Positions 55,909 to 64,000 of a DNA stretch of 64,000 nucleotides are shown piece by piece. Origin of the DNA: Caldicellulosiruptor hydrothermalis 108 (GTDB lineage Bacteria > Bacillota > Thermoanaerobacteria > Caldicellulosiruptorales > Caldicellulosiruptoraceae); NCBI RefSeq assembly GCF_000166355.1, contig NC_014652.1, positions 2,268,928 to 2,332,927 of the forward strand, read 5' to 3'. The translations under genes and the position numbers were made by a program. The notes beneath the pieces are model-generated. The model made no database searches. It was not told where the DNA came from and saw nothing but the letters and a program-made list of their open reading frames with translations. Each line of letters opens with the position of its first letter. The first letter of the stretch is position 1.

Positions 55909-55930
55909 ATTATACCGAAAATATTTCGGT
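55909..55930 (-). promoter_or_regulatory. Encapsulin operon -10 and operator-like palindrome
   Basis: On the minus strand TATAAT (55914-55909) directly follows the 17-bp palindrome ACCGAAATATTTTCGGT (55930-55914), whose core matches sites at the alpha-glucoside transporter promoter. The -35 is poor, so an activator or a different element may be needed. On the plus strand the same palindrome lies about 40 bp before the GH65 promoter. Confidence 0.6.
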
Positions 55931-55969
55931 AACATTCCCAAAACATATTTAAAAAGTAACTTCCAGCCA

Positions 55970-55998
55970 TTGACTGTAAAATTATAATAAGGTATGAT
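55970..55998 (+). promoter_or_regulatory. Promoter of the GH65 gene
   Basis: TTGACT (55970-55975), 17 bp, TATGAT (55993-55998), about 40 bp before the TTG start at 56037. Confidence 0.75.
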
Positions 55999-56036
55999 TA
56001 CGTAAAAAAGATTTTGCTGCGAAAGGAGAATACAGC

Positions 56037-58382
56037 TTGAGAAAGCTCCCCAAAAAGCAATCTATACTATTGCCAGATGATTGGAACATAATAGAAGAAG
56101 GATTTCATCCTCAGCACAATTTTATGCTTGAGACCATATTCACAGTTGCAAATGGATATTTGGGTCTGAGGGGAAACTTGGATGAAGATTTTCCTGACAA
56201 ATGCCAGAGCTTTAAAGCAACATATATCAATGGCTTTTATGAAGAGTATGATATAACTTATCCAGAGGGTGGATATGGATTTGCAAAGCGTGGCGAGGCA
56301 ATGGTAAATGTGGCTGATGTAAAGACATTTGAAATAACAATTGAGGGTGAAAAATTCAATTTGTTCAGTGGGAAAATTTATAAACATATCAGAAAACTAG
56401 ACATGAAGAGCGGAACGGTAGTACGCGAAATACTCTGGGAATCTGAACGTGGCAGAAAAATTTTTATATCTTTTGAGCGGCTTGCATGTTTTAAAAGGCA
56501 GCATTTAGGAGCAATTAATATTAGAATAAAACCTCTCAATTTTTCTGGCAGAATAAAGATTGTAAGTAAAATAGATGGAAACTCTTCAAATCTGCTTGAG
56601 ACAGAAGATGTGAGGGTTGGATCTGGAATAGAAAAATTTCCTTTTGAGACATCTAAGGCTCATTGTTCTGAGCTCAAGGGTTTTCTGATGCAAAAAACTA
56701 AGAAGAGCAGGCTCTCATATGGCTGCATGGCAGAACACATCTTGAGCTTTGGTGATTTTCAACATAAATCTTTTGCTGACAAAGAAAAAAACCTTGTCAT
56801 ATTTGAAATTGAATTTGATGCTGAAAAAGATATGGAATATAATTTGACAAAATATTTTTCATATTTTACACAAAGAGATGTTGAAGAAGATTTGATTGAA
56901 GAGCGCTGTGCTGCTGAAATACTTGAGGCAAAAAAGATGGGGTTTGAAAACCTTTTGAAAGAACAAAGAGAATTTTTAGAAACTTTCTGGGAAAATGCTG
57001 ATGTTGTGGTAAAAGGGGATCCTAAGATTCAGCAAGCTATAAGATTTAGCCTATTTTCGCTACTTCAATCAACAGGTAGAAACGGTATTTCAAACATTGC
57101 TGCAAAAGGCTTGACCGGTGAAGGTTACGGTGGACATTATTTCTGGGACTCTGAAATTTATATAATGCCGTTTTTTATATATTCCCAGCCAGAAATTGCA
57201 AAAATGCTTCTTTTATATAGATACAACATTTTAGATGCAGCAAGAAAGCGGGCAAGAGAGCTTCACCACAGAGGAGCACTATATCCCTGGCGAACCATTG
57301 CAGGAAAAGAGTGTTCAGCATATTTCCCCGCAGGGACTGCCCAATACCACATAAACGCTGATATTGTGTATGCCATAAAAAAGTATTTTGAAGCAACAGA
57401 TGATTTGGAATTCATAAAAAACTATGGTGCAGAGATTGTATTTGAAGTTGCAAGATTCTTTTCAGAACTTGGCCATTTCAGTGAAGCAAAGGGCGGAAAG
57501 TTCTGCATATTCTGTGTCACCGGCCCTGATGAGTATACTGCACTTGTTGACAACAACGCTTATACAAACTACATGGTAAAGATGACCCTTGAGTTTGCTA
57601 CAGAGCTTTATAATCTATTGAAAGAAAAAGATAGTAATGCTCTTGAGAAACTTTGTAGAAAAATTGAGCTCTTAAAAGATGAGGTTTTACTGTGGAAAAA
57701 CATTGCTGATAACATGTATTTGCCGTACAATCCAGAGCTGAAAATTATTTCTCAGGACGATTCATTCATCTATAAAAAGAGGCTTGATTTGTCAAAAATC
57801 CCAGAGAATCAGTTTCCTCTTCTTTTGAACTGGCATTATTTAGACATCTATAGATATCAAGTTTGCAAACAGCCAGATGTTCTTTTGCTCATTTACCTTT
57901 TGAGAGAAAACTTTACATTTGAGGATCTAAAAAATAACTATGAATACTATGAGCCAATTACAACACATGACTCATCACTCTCACCTGCAATCTTTAGTAT
58001 CCTTGCAGCAGAGCTTGGGTACTTAGACAAAGCATACGAATACTTTGTATATACAGCAAGAATGGACCTTGACGATTTAAATGACAACACAAAAGATGGA
58101 ATTCACGCTGCTTGTATGGGCGGTGCTTGGCAAGCTTTGGTATTTGGTTTTGGTGGAATGAGAACAAACAAAGACCGACTTTCCTTTGCACCAAAGCTTC
58201 CTCAAAGGCTTGAATGTTTATCGTTTAAAGTAAGATACAAGGGAAAAGTTTTGAAAGTGGAAATCACAAAAGACAAAGCTTCCTATACACTTTTGGAAGG
58301 TGAAAGTGTTCAGCTTTCACATTATGGTAGCAGTTTTGAATTGAAAAGAGGGCAGGCTAAAGAATTTATACTTGCCAATTAA
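56037..58382 (+). CDS. GH65 alpha-glucoside phosphorylase
   Basis: The 781-residue intracellular inverting phosphorylase has the N-terminal sandwich (LETIFTVANGYLGLRGNLDE) and (alpha/alpha)6 barrel with GHYFWDSEIYIMPFF. The general acid Glu499 is in VTGPDEYT, and the phosphate-site segment is TTHDSSLSP. GH65 includes maltose, trehalose, kojibiose and nigerose phosphorylases; specificity is not resolved from sequence. The product would be beta-glucose 1-phosphate. The start is TTG 56037, eight bases after AAAGGAG. The LacI-type gene and ABC transporter converge from the right, so they may share a regulon. Confidence 0.9.
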   Translation: MRKLPKKQSILLPDDWNIIEEGFHPQHNFMLETIFTVANGYLGLRGNLDEDFPDKCQSFKATYINGFYEEYDITYPEGGYGFAKRGEAMVNVADVKTFEITIEGEKFNLFSGKIYKHIRKLDMKSGTVVREILWESERGRKIFISFERLACFKRQHLGAINIRIKPLNFSGRIKIVSKIDGNSSNLLETEDVRVGSGIEKFPFETSKAHCSELKGFLMQKTKKSRLSYGCMAEHILSFGDFQHKSFADKEKNLVIFEIEFDAEKDMEYNLTKYFSYFTQRDVEEDLIEERCAAEILEAKKMGFENLLKEQREFLETFWENADVVVKGDPKIQQAIRFSLFSLLQSTGRNGISNIAAKGLTGEGYGGHYFWDSEIYIMPFFIYSQPEIAKMLLLYRYNILDAARKRARELHHRGALYPWRTIAGKECSAYFPAGTAQYHINADIVYAIKKYFEATDDLEFIKNYGAEIVFEVARFFSELGHFSEAKGGKFCIFCVTGPDEYTALVDNNAYTNYMVKMTLEFATELYNLLKEKDSNALEKLCRKIELLKDEVLLWKNIADNMYLPYNPELKIISQDDSFIYKKRLDLSKIPENQFPLLLNWHYLDIYRYQVCKQPDVLLLIYLLRENFTFEDLKNNYEYYEPITTHDSSLSPAIFSILAAELGYLDKAYEYFVYTARMDLDDLNDNTKDGIHAACMGGAWQALVFGFGGMRTNKDRLSFAPKLPQRLECLSFKVRYKGKVLKVEITKDKASYTLLEGESVQLSHYGSSFELKRGQAKEFILAN

Positions 58383-58391
58383 AATTTTAAA

Positions 58392-58431
58392 GGCTGTGAG
58401 AAGATTTGCGTTTTCTTCTCACAGCCGTTTT
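58392..58431. terminator. Bidirectional terminator between GH65 and lacI-type genes
   Basis: GGCTGTGAGAAGA (58392-58404) pairs with TCTTCTCACAGCC (58414-58426), followed by G and T5; A-rich on the left. Confidence 0.92.
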
Positions 58432-58453
58432 TGTTGAGCTTACAAAAATATAT

Positions 58454-59473
58454 TTAGCGCAGTCTTGCTGTTGATTCTCTTTTTACAAGCTCTGGCTCTA
58501 AAATAATGTGGTTTATGGGCTGCTTTGAAATCAGGTTCAAAAGCAGATAAAAAGCTGATTTGCCCATTTCACTCTTGTTCTGTCTTATTGTTGTAAGAGT
58601 AGGGGTGATGTAACGTGCCAAGGATATATCGTCAAATCCAACAACCGAAACTTTTTTGGGTACATCAACCCCAAGTTCCTTTAATCTTTTTATAAGACCG
58701 ATTGCCATCATGTCTGATGCAGCAAAAACTGCTGTGACACCTTTTTGGACAAAATAGTCTGCTGCTTTAAATCCACTTTCTTCTGTGAAATCACCTTCAT
58801 AAATAAGTTCACTGTCAACCTGAAGTCCGTTTTTGCTAAGTGCCAATATATAACCGTTTAATCTTTCTTGGCTGACATATGCTTTTTTGTGACCATTCAA
58901 AAACCCTATTTTTTTGTGTCCAAGGTTAATCAAGTGTTCTGTTGCAAGCTGCGCACCTTTTAGATTGTTTGTTGTCACATAACCTACATTTGAGTTCTTT
59001 ATTGGAATGTCAAGCAAAACAACAGGATAGCTGCTTTTTTGTATTTCATTCAGATACTCATCATCCATCTTAAGTCCCATGATAAATGCACCTTCAAGCC
59101 CTTTTTCCTGCATAACCGCATCAAAAGAGACTCTCTTTTGCTCCTCTGAAGACGTTGATAGCAAAACAACCTCATAACCATTGTCCATTGCAGCTTTCCT
59201 GAAACTTATAAGTATTTCATAATAGAAAACACCGTATATGCCTTCCTTCTCCATGTCTTCAATGAACAGTCCAACTCTTTTTGTCTTGTTTGTGACAAGG
59301 CTTTTTGCAAAGATGTTTGGTGTGTAATTTAGCTTTTTGGCCATCTCTATTACCTTGTCTCTTGTTTCAGGGTTTATATCTGAGTAATTATTGAGCGCTC
59401 TTGAAACAGTGCTTGGGGACAGTCCCAAAGCTTTTGCAATATCTTTTATGGTCACATTCTTGTTCTTTCTCAT
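58454..59473 (-). CDS. LacI-family sugar regulator
   Basis: The 339-residue repressor has the N-terminal helix-turn-helix VTIKDIAKALGLSPSTVSRA with hinge helix NIFAKSLV. The periplasmic-binding-protein-like core includes RVGLFIEDM, EGAFIMGLKMDDEY, GHKKIGFLNG, AVFAASDMMAIGLI, VSVVGFDDISLARYITPTLT and TIRQNKSEMGKSA. It probably responds to an alpha-glucoside and controls the neighbouring GH65 and transporter genes through CGAAAANATTTC-like sites. ATG 59473 follows GGGAG. It has its own promoter. Confidence 0.94.
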   Translation of the reverse strand: MRKNKNVTIKDIAKALGLSPSTVSRALNNYSDINPETRDKVIEMAKKLNYTPNIFAKSLVTNKTKRVGLFIEDMEKEGIYGVFYYEILISFRKAAMDNGYEVVLLSTSSEEQKRVSFDAVMQEKGLEGAFIMGLKMDDEYLNEIQKSSYPVVLLDIPIKNSNVGYVTTNNLKGAQLATEHLINLGHKKIGFLNGHKKAYVSQERLNGYILALSKNGLQVDSELIYEGDFTEESGFKAADYFVQKGVTAVFAASDMMAIGLIKRLKELGVDVPKKVSVVGFDDISLARYITPTLTTIRQNKSEMGKSAFYLLLNLISKQPINHIILEPELVKRESTARLR

Positions 59474-59497
59474 TCTTTCTTTTCTCCCTCTGTTTTT

Positions 59498-59556
59498 TGA
59501 AATGTTTCACTAAAACCTTGAAATTAATTATACACTTTCTTTGCCTTCTGTTTCAA
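59498..59556 (-). promoter_or_regulatory. Promoter of the lacI-type gene with palindrome
   Basis: TTGAAA (59556-59551), 18 bp, TATAAT (59532-59527). Downstream, the palindrome TGAAACATTTCA (59509-59498) in the leader shares the core GAAAnATTTC with the other operators of the locus and may mediate autoregulation. Confidence 0.6.
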
Positions 59557-59564
59557 CATTTTTA

Positions 59565-60398
59565 TTACTCTTTAAGTCCTGTTGTGACTATTCCTCTGAC
59601 GAAATATTTCTGAAATGCCACGAAAACTATTATGGTTGGCAAAGAAAGAAGTATTGCCCCTGCTAAAACCTGGTTCCAAAATTGATAATACTGACCGTAA
59701 AATGAGTTGAGTCCTACTGGCAGGGTATACAGCTCTTCAGACGAAGCTATGATGCTTGGCCACATGAAACTATTCCAGTTGCCCACAAATATGAATATTG
59801 CTTGAGTTGCCAAAGCCGGCAATGATAGCGGCAAAAATATCTTGAAGAATATACCAAACCGCGACAGTCCATCAATCAATGCAGCTTCTTCTAAATCCTT
59901 AGGAATTGTCAAAAAGTACTGACGCATAAAAAATATATAGAATGCACTCACAAGCCATGGAATGATTAGTCCTTTGTACGAATCAATCCAGCCAAGTTTG
60001 TTTAGAATAAGGTAAATAGGAATCAAGAGTACCTGTCCAGGTATCATCATTGTGCCTATGATAATATAAAAAATAACCTTCTTGAATGGGAAGTTAAGCC
60101 TTGCAAGAGCATAGGCTGCCATGGAATTAAAAAGCAGATTACCAGCTGTCACAGCCACTGCAACTACAAAGCTGTTAAAAAGCCACCTCATAAACGGAAA
60201 CTCTGTTGTGATATATTTATAGCTATCTAAGCTGAGTTTTCTAAAATCAATTGAAAATTTTGTTACATCTTCTACAGGTTTTAAAGAGGTTATAATAGCA
60301 ATAAAGTATGGTACTAATGTTACTATTGTCCATAATATGCAGATTGTGTATAGCGCTATTTTAATTCCAATCCCATAGGTATTTTCCTTCTTCCACAC
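59565..60398 (-). CDS. Sugar ABC transporter permease, MalG type
   Basis: The 277-residue protein has six membrane helices and the EAA-loop LEEAALIDGLSRFGIFFKIF near residue 165. The N-terminal IGIKIALYTICILWTIVTLV is the first helix. It pairs with the permease at 60442-61329. GTG 60398 follows AAAGGAG by about 11 bases. It ends the transporter operon. No ATPase gene is nearby. Confidence 0.94.
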   Translation of the reverse strand: MWKKENTYGIGIKIALYTICILWTIVTLVPYFIAIITSLKPVEDVTKFSIDFRKLSLDSYKYITTEFPFMRWLFNSFVVAVAVTAGNLLFNSMAAYALARLNFPFKKVIFYIIIGTMMIPGQVLLIPIYLILNKLGWIDSYKGLIIPWLVSAFYIFFMRQYFLTIPKDLEEAALIDGLSRFGIFFKIFLPLSLPALATQAIFIFVGNWNSFMWPSIIASSEELYTLPVGLNSFYGQYYQFWNQVLAGAILLSLPTIIVFVAFQKYFVRGIVTTGLKE

Positions 60399-60441
60399 CT
60401 TTTTCTCATCTCCTTTTTCGATAATCCAGAAAAATCATTAC

Positions 60442-61329
60442 TTAATATGACATTTCCTCGCCAAATAATTTTCGCTGAATTAATGTTAATAGAAAGATAA
60501 TCCCAAACACAACAAACGCCATAGCTGAGGCAACTCCCATGTTGAACTCTTTAAAAGCTGTTCTGTATATCATCACAACCATTGTCATTGCTTTTCCCAT
60601 AGGACCACCATCAGAACCACCTATAATGTATGACAAATCAAACATCTGGAGAGTGCTAATAAAAGATACAACTGTGTTGAAAAATATCATCGGTTTTAAA
60701 AGAGGTACTGTGATTTTAATAAGCTTTGTAAGCTCTCCTGCACCTTCAACTTCTGCAGCTTCATAAAGCTGGTCTGGAATTGTTGAAAGCCCAGACAAAA
60801 ATGTAACCATATAAAACCCTACAGACCCCCAAACAGCAACACTCACAATTGCGGGCATCACAAAAGAAGGTTCATTGAACCAGTTTCGGGGAGTAATCCC
60901 AATATGCCTTAAAATCTGATTCACAAGCCCATCTGTTTTGTACAAAAACAGAAATATAATTGATACTGCTACAGGTGATGTAACTGTGGGAAGATAATAT
61001 GTTGTCCTGAAAAACTCCTTGAATTTCACCTTGTCATTTACTATCACAGCTAAAATGAGAGCAATAATAAGCTGAGTAGGAACAACTAAAACCGAATAAT
61101 AAAGCGTGTTAAGAATAGAATCTAAAAACATCTTGTTTGTCAGCGCTTCTTTATAGTTAGCAAGGCCTACAAATTTAGGTGGAGCATCTCCTAAGAATGA
61201 AAAGTTCTGAAAACTTATCACAAAAGCCTTTACAAGCGGGTAAGCAAAAAATACACAAAAAGACAGTATATAAGGAAGCAGCATGACAAAAGCTGTCAAG
61301 TATTCTTGGGCTTTTGTTCTATTTCTCAT
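60442..61329 (-). CDS. Sugar ABC transporter permease, MalF type
   Basis: The 295-residue polytopic permease begins with FVMLLPYILSFCVFFAYPLV. The EAA-type loop LYEAAEVEGAGELTKLIKIT lies near residue 185. It forms the membrane channel with the MalG-type subunit and takes substrate from the binding protein at 61429. ATG 61329 behind GGGGGATG. A 12-bp perfect hairpin lies just upstream. Confidence 0.94.
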   Translation of the reverse strand: MRNRTKAQEYLTAFVMLLPYILSFCVFFAYPLVKAFVISFQNFSFLGDAPPKFVGLANYKEALTNKMFLDSILNTLYYSVLVVPTQLIIALILAVIVNDKVKFKEFFRTTYYLPTVTSPVAVSIIFLFLYKTDGLVNQILRHIGITPRNWFNEPSFVMPAIVSVAVWGSVGFYMVTFLSGLSTIPDQLYEAAEVEGAGELTKLIKITVPLLKPMIFFNTVVSFISTLQMFDLSYIIGGSDGGPMGKAMTMVVMIYRTAFKEFNMGVASAMAFVVFGIIFLLTLIQRKLFGEEMSY

Positions 61330-61372
61330 TTTTTATTCACATCCCCCTATAACTTACAGTTATATTCTTATA

Positions 61373-61404
61373 AATCAAGGCAGGCTTTTTTACCTGCCTT
61401 GATT
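61373..61404 (-). terminator. Perfect 12-bp hairpin between binding-protein and permease genes
   Basis: AATCAAGGCAGG (61373-61384) and CCTGCCTTGATT (61393-61404), loop of eight. Beyond it in the minus direction is only TATAAG, not a T run, so mRNA stabilisation or partial termination is more likely than a full stop. It parallels the hairpin at 1705-1753. Confidence 0.7.
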
Positions 61405-61428
61405 ATTTTCCAGGTAGTATCTTCTATT

Positions 61429-62655
61429 TTACTTCATGATTTGCTTTACTCTTTCCTCAATGTTCTTCTTAAGATCATACTTTTTGCCAATTACATAATC
61501 TTCAAATGCTTTGTTGAAGACATCCACAACTTTTGTACCATCCAGACCATAGAAGTAGACCTGTGCATATTTTGCACCATCAACAAGCGCTTTTCTCTCT
61601 GGATAAGTTTTTGCAAAGTTTACACCTGCACTCTTTAATGAAGGAAGTGCTAGACCTGCTTCAACCACATACTTTTGACCACCTTCTCCAGTTAAGAATC
61701 TTATAAGTTTGAACGCTTCAGGTTTGTGCTTTGAATTTTTGCTCATTACATATGCAACGGTGAATGCCATTGTTGACTTGCCAGCTGGTCCTGCAGGAAG
61801 TTCTGCAATTCCATATGAGTCTTTTGGTATCTTTCTGTCGTTTAAGAATGGAATCATCCAGCCACCTTCAATTGTCATAGCAGCTTTCTTGTCAGCAAAT
61901 GCATCCCCAACCCAGCCAGCACCTAAATCCTTCGGAGTCTTGCATATTCCTTCTTTGAAAAGGTCAAGTGCAAATTTTAAGCCTTCCAAGGCTTTCGGGT
62001 CGGTAAAGACTGGCTTTGTGCCATCAAATACTTTACCACCATTTTGATATGCAAAAGGTTGAATTCTTGCAAGCTCAAGATTCATTGTAAGACCTACAAC
62101 CTTGCCTGTTGTAAGTTTCTTAGCATAATCTTTCAGTTCCTGCCAAGTCCTTGGTGGACGAGTTAGACCAGCTTGTTTGAACATCTCTTTGTTGTAGAAC
62201 AAAACTAATGTATTATAATCCTTTGGAAGTCCATACACTTTTCCTTTGTATATGAATGGCTGGAGAAGTGATGACTCATAACCAATTGTTTTGACATTGT
62301 ACTTTTTCATCCAGCTGTCAAGCGGCTCTAAAACACCTTTTGCAATATACTGCCATGCTGGCATTGAATCCATGTAAAAGATATCAGGCTCTGTTTTAGA
62401 TGCCATGAGAAGCTGCATCTTTTGGTTGTAGTCACCGACAATTTCAGTAATTTTCACATCAACATTTGGATACAGCTTTTTGAATGCTGCAATTTGGTTT
62501 TGAACAATCTTCTTCTCAGCAGGGGAAGATGCCCACGCACCCAGTTTTAAAGTTATCTTGGAAGTGGCAAAAACTCCTTTTTGCGCAGCACCCATTCCTG
62601 CAATCAAGGAAAGTAGGAAAATTAGCGTTAATAAAATTGTTAGAAATTTTTTCAT
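61429..62655 (-). CDS. Sugar-binding protein of the alpha-glucoside ABC importer
   Basis: The 408-residue exported protein has a signal peptide (FLTILLTLIFLLSLIAGMGA) with cleavage plausible after GAA or VFA near residue 24-31. The typical family 1 binding fold follows (ITLKLGAWASSPAEKKIVQN; DIFYMDSMPAWQYI; KKAAMTIEGGWMIPFL). There is no lipobox Cys. ATG 62655 has AAAAAGGAGG. The promoter upstream carries an operator. It lies between two GH65 phosphorylase genes, so an alpha-linked glucobiose such as kojibiose or nigerose is a reasonable substrate guess. Confidence 0.93.
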   Translation of the reverse strand: MKKFLTILLTLIFLLSLIAGMGAAQKGVFATSKITLKLGAWASSPAEKKIVQNQIAAFKKLYPNVDVKITEIVGDYNQKMQLLMASKTEPDIFYMDSMPAWQYIAKGVLEPLDSWMKKYNVKTIGYESSLLQPFIYKGKVYGLPKDYNTLVLFYNKEMFKQAGLTRPPRTWQELKDYAKKLTTGKVVGLTMNLELARIQPFAYQNGGKVFDGTKPVFTDPKALEGLKFALDLFKEGICKTPKDLGAGWVGDAFADKKAAMTIEGGWMIPFLNDRKIPKDSYGIAELPAGPAGKSTMAFTVAYVMSKNSKHKPEAFKLIRFLTGEGGQKYVVEAGLALPSLKSAGVNFAKTYPERKALVDGAKYAQVYFYGLDGTKVVDVFNKAFEDYVIGKKYDLKKNIEERVKQIMK

Positions 62656-62686
62656 AAAACAAACCTCCTTTTTGAATTAAATATTT

Positions 62687-62737
62687 CGGAAATGTTTTCG
62701 ATAATTTTATTATACAACAAGTTAGTAATTTTGTCTA
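62687..62737 (-). promoter_or_regulatory. Promoter and operator of the alpha-glucoside transporter
   Basis: TAGACA (62737-62732), 17 bp, TATAAT (62714-62709), then the near-palindrome CGAAAACATTTCCG (62700-62687) over the start region. The operator matches 12 of 14 bases with the site at 55916-55929. Confidence 0.75.
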
Positions 62738-62819
62738 TAGGTTTTTTAATTAATTTTTGAATTTTGTTTATTAAGCATAAGTAAAGGATGCTTCATGTTC
62801 TCCTTACTATCAAACTTTT

Positions 62820-62833
62820 TCGAAATCTTTTCG
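62820..62833 (-). promoter_or_regulatory. Second LacI-type operator candidate upstream
   Basis: CGAAAAGATTTCGA on the minus strand, about 120 bp from the first site. Same core CGAAAANATTTC; it could allow looping by a tetrameric or dimeric repressor. Confidence 0.55.
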
Positions 62834-62844
62834 TAAAATAAAAC

Positions 62845-62871
62845 TCGCTGTGAAGATTTTCCTCACAGCGA
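62845..62871 (-). terminator. Terminator of the kojibiose phosphorylase-type gene
   Basis: TCGCTGTGA (62845-62853) pairs with TCACAGCGA (62863-62871); T-rich tract follows in the minus direction. Confidence 0.88.
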
Positions 62872-62881
62872 AGTTTAAAAA

Positions 62882-64000
62882 CTACAGGACTATTTCCTTG
62901 CCCTTAACTCTGACTTTTACTTTGCTTTTCTCCACTCTTTTTTTAATTTCAACATTTTCTTTAGTGACGACAAAATCCAGCAAGTTTCCTTTCCACCAGA
63001 TGCTAAATTTCAAAGCTTCCCATTTTTCAGGAAGCCACGGATTGACAGATAGAACATCATTCTTTTCAACTTTTAAACCTCCAAAACCAAATATCAAAAC
63101 TTGCCATGTGCCGCCCAAAGATGCAGCATGTATCCCCAAAGCTGTGTTGCCCTGATTGTCTTCAAGGTCTGTCAAAGCGGTACGCATAAAGTTTATATAT
63201 GCTCTTTTTGTCTCACCCACTCTTACTCCCATCAAAGCATAGATGCTCGGACTCAAAGATGATTTGTGCATTGTCCTTTTCTCATAGTAATCATAGTTTA
63301 TTTTCATAACCTCTTCATCAAACTGGTCGCCGAGCAAATACAAAAGCATCACAACGTCTGCCTGTTTAATGAGCTGATAGCTATTTAGCTTGTCAAGCTC
63401 AACACCTTTCGGCCAGACTGGCATATTATTGCTGTCGTATTCTTCAATAATAAAATCTTTAAGATTAAAATATCCCTCAAACTGTTCAATCAGCTTTGTT
63501 TCAGAATGGTATGGAATATAAATCTTTGATGCAACTTTTAGCCAGTTCAAAGGTTCATCTTCTGATAAGTTTATTTTTTTTACTAACCTTTCAAAATGGC
63601 TGGGGTAATTTTCCTTCAAGAATGTCAAAAGCTCAGAAGCCTTTTCTAAGTTCCACTTTGCAAGATAATTGGTGTAAGCATTGTTGTTGCAATGTTCATG
63701 GAACTCGTCCGGACCTATCACATCATTTATTTCATACCTATCCTTTTCTTCATTGTATTTACAAATTGAAGCCCAAAACCTTGCTGTTTCAATCACAATT
63801 TCCACACCATAGTTTAAAAGAAACTCTATGTCATCTGTTGCACGCACATACTCTAAAACTGCAAAAGCTATGTCTGCTGAAATATGATATTCTATATCCC
63901 CTGTCCATATTCGAACAGGATTGCCAAGATAATCGTACCCCCACTTTGGTGTCTCCTCTTGTCCGGTGTCTGCAGACTCCCAGGGGAACTGCGCACCTTT
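62882..64000 (-). CDS. GH65 phosphorylase, kojibiose phosphorylase type (5' end outside window)
   Basis: The frame is open to the window edge, so only about the last 372 residues are present. It contains the GH65 signature QFPWESADTG, the phosphorylase segment VRIWTGDIEYHISADIAF, the general acid in VIGPDEFHEHCNNNAYTNYL, and phosphate-site MHKSSLSPSIYAL. The GPDEFHEH variant, unlike GPDEYT of the other GH65 gene, is what I recall for kojibiose phosphorylases. The product would be beta-glucose 1-phosphate and glucose. It lies upstream of the transporter operon in the same direction but has its own terminator. Confidence 0.85.
   Translation of the reverse strand, partial: KGAQFPWESADTGQEETPKWGYDYLGNPVRIWTGDIEYHISADIAFAVLEYVRATDDIEFLLNYGVEIVIETARFWASICKYNEEKDRYEINDVIGPDEFHEHCNNNAYTNYLAKWNLEKASELLTFLKENYPSHFERLVKKINLSEDEPLNWLKVASKIYIPYHSETKLIEQFEGYFNLKDFIIEEYDSNNMPVWPKGVELDKLNSYQLIKQADVVMLLYLLGDQFDEEVMKINYDYYEKRTMHKSSLSPSIYALMGVRVGETKRAYINFMRTALTDLEDNQGNTALGIHAASLGGTWQVLIFGFGGLKVEKNDVLSVNPWLPEKWEALKFSIWWKGNLLDFVVTKENVEIKKRVEKSKVKVRVKGKEIVL

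Overview
The window is AT-rich DNA from a low-GC Gram-positive, anaerobic, plant-sugar-degrading thermophile. The gene content and order match what I know of Caldicellulosiruptor: tandem GH94 cellobiose/cellodextrin phosphorylases next to a GH1 beta-glucosidase, an intracellular type I pullulanase, a GH65/ABC/LacI alpha-glucoside locus, an S-layer (SLH) protein and many TTG/GTG starts. The genus is my inference; no 16S gene or database search was available.

Layout. 1-6117: a leftward operon (two DapA/NanA-superfamily aldolases, a GntR/FadR-type regulator, an ABC sugar transporter) behind a near-consensus promoter whose start region carries a perfect FadR-type palindrome. 6369-7287: smpB and the tmRNA gene, with no base between them. 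7316-10781: three leftward genes for surface polysaccharide. 11043-17475: two GH94 phosphorylases and a GH1 beta-glucosidase. 17505-23435: DNA repair (ogt), rRNA methylation, a large ferritin-like protein, a bacteriohemerythrin, tRNA-Leu(CAA) and a DUF58 protein. 23513-27828: pullulanase and a GGDEF/EAL protein. 27842-33254: tsaE-tsaB-rimI, an amidohydrolase, a membrane protein, folE2-queD. 33339-40753: a PIN-toxin remnant, an SLH/Ig-like surface protein, an rsbV-rsbW-sigB-like module whose RsbW lacks the ATP-binding motifs, and an ECF sigma factor with its membrane anti-sigma candidate. 40914-51042: ytaF, then a long leftward gene chain (zapA, phosphatase-like enzyme, U32 peptidase, ytvI-like permease, RACo-like Fe-S/ASKHA protein, DedA, cwlD, pepV). 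51200-55834: an aldo/keto reductase and an oxygen/iron-defence cluster (rubrerythrin, encapsulin shell, encapsulated ferritin) interrupted by an insertion sequence. 56037-64000: an alpha-glucoside locus (two GH65 phosphorylases, LacI regulator, binding protein and two permeases).

How the parts work together. Sugars enter through binding-protein ABC systems that lack their own ATPase genes here, so a shared ATPase elsewhere is expected. Disaccharides are then split by phosphorolysis, which saves ATP. Peroxide and iron handling is concentrated in rubrerythrin, hemerythrin and the encapsulin nanocompartment.

Most unusual point: the encapsulin shell gene is split by a one-base shift exactly at a seven-A run that reads as a canonical -1 slippery heptamer. 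The missing N-terminal segment is the part that contacts cargo in known encapsulins. This is either a sequencing or mutational lesion or a recoded gene. A second notable point is a repeated 14-bp operator (CGAAAANATTTC core) at the alpha-glucoside transporter promoter and also inside the encapsulin promoter.
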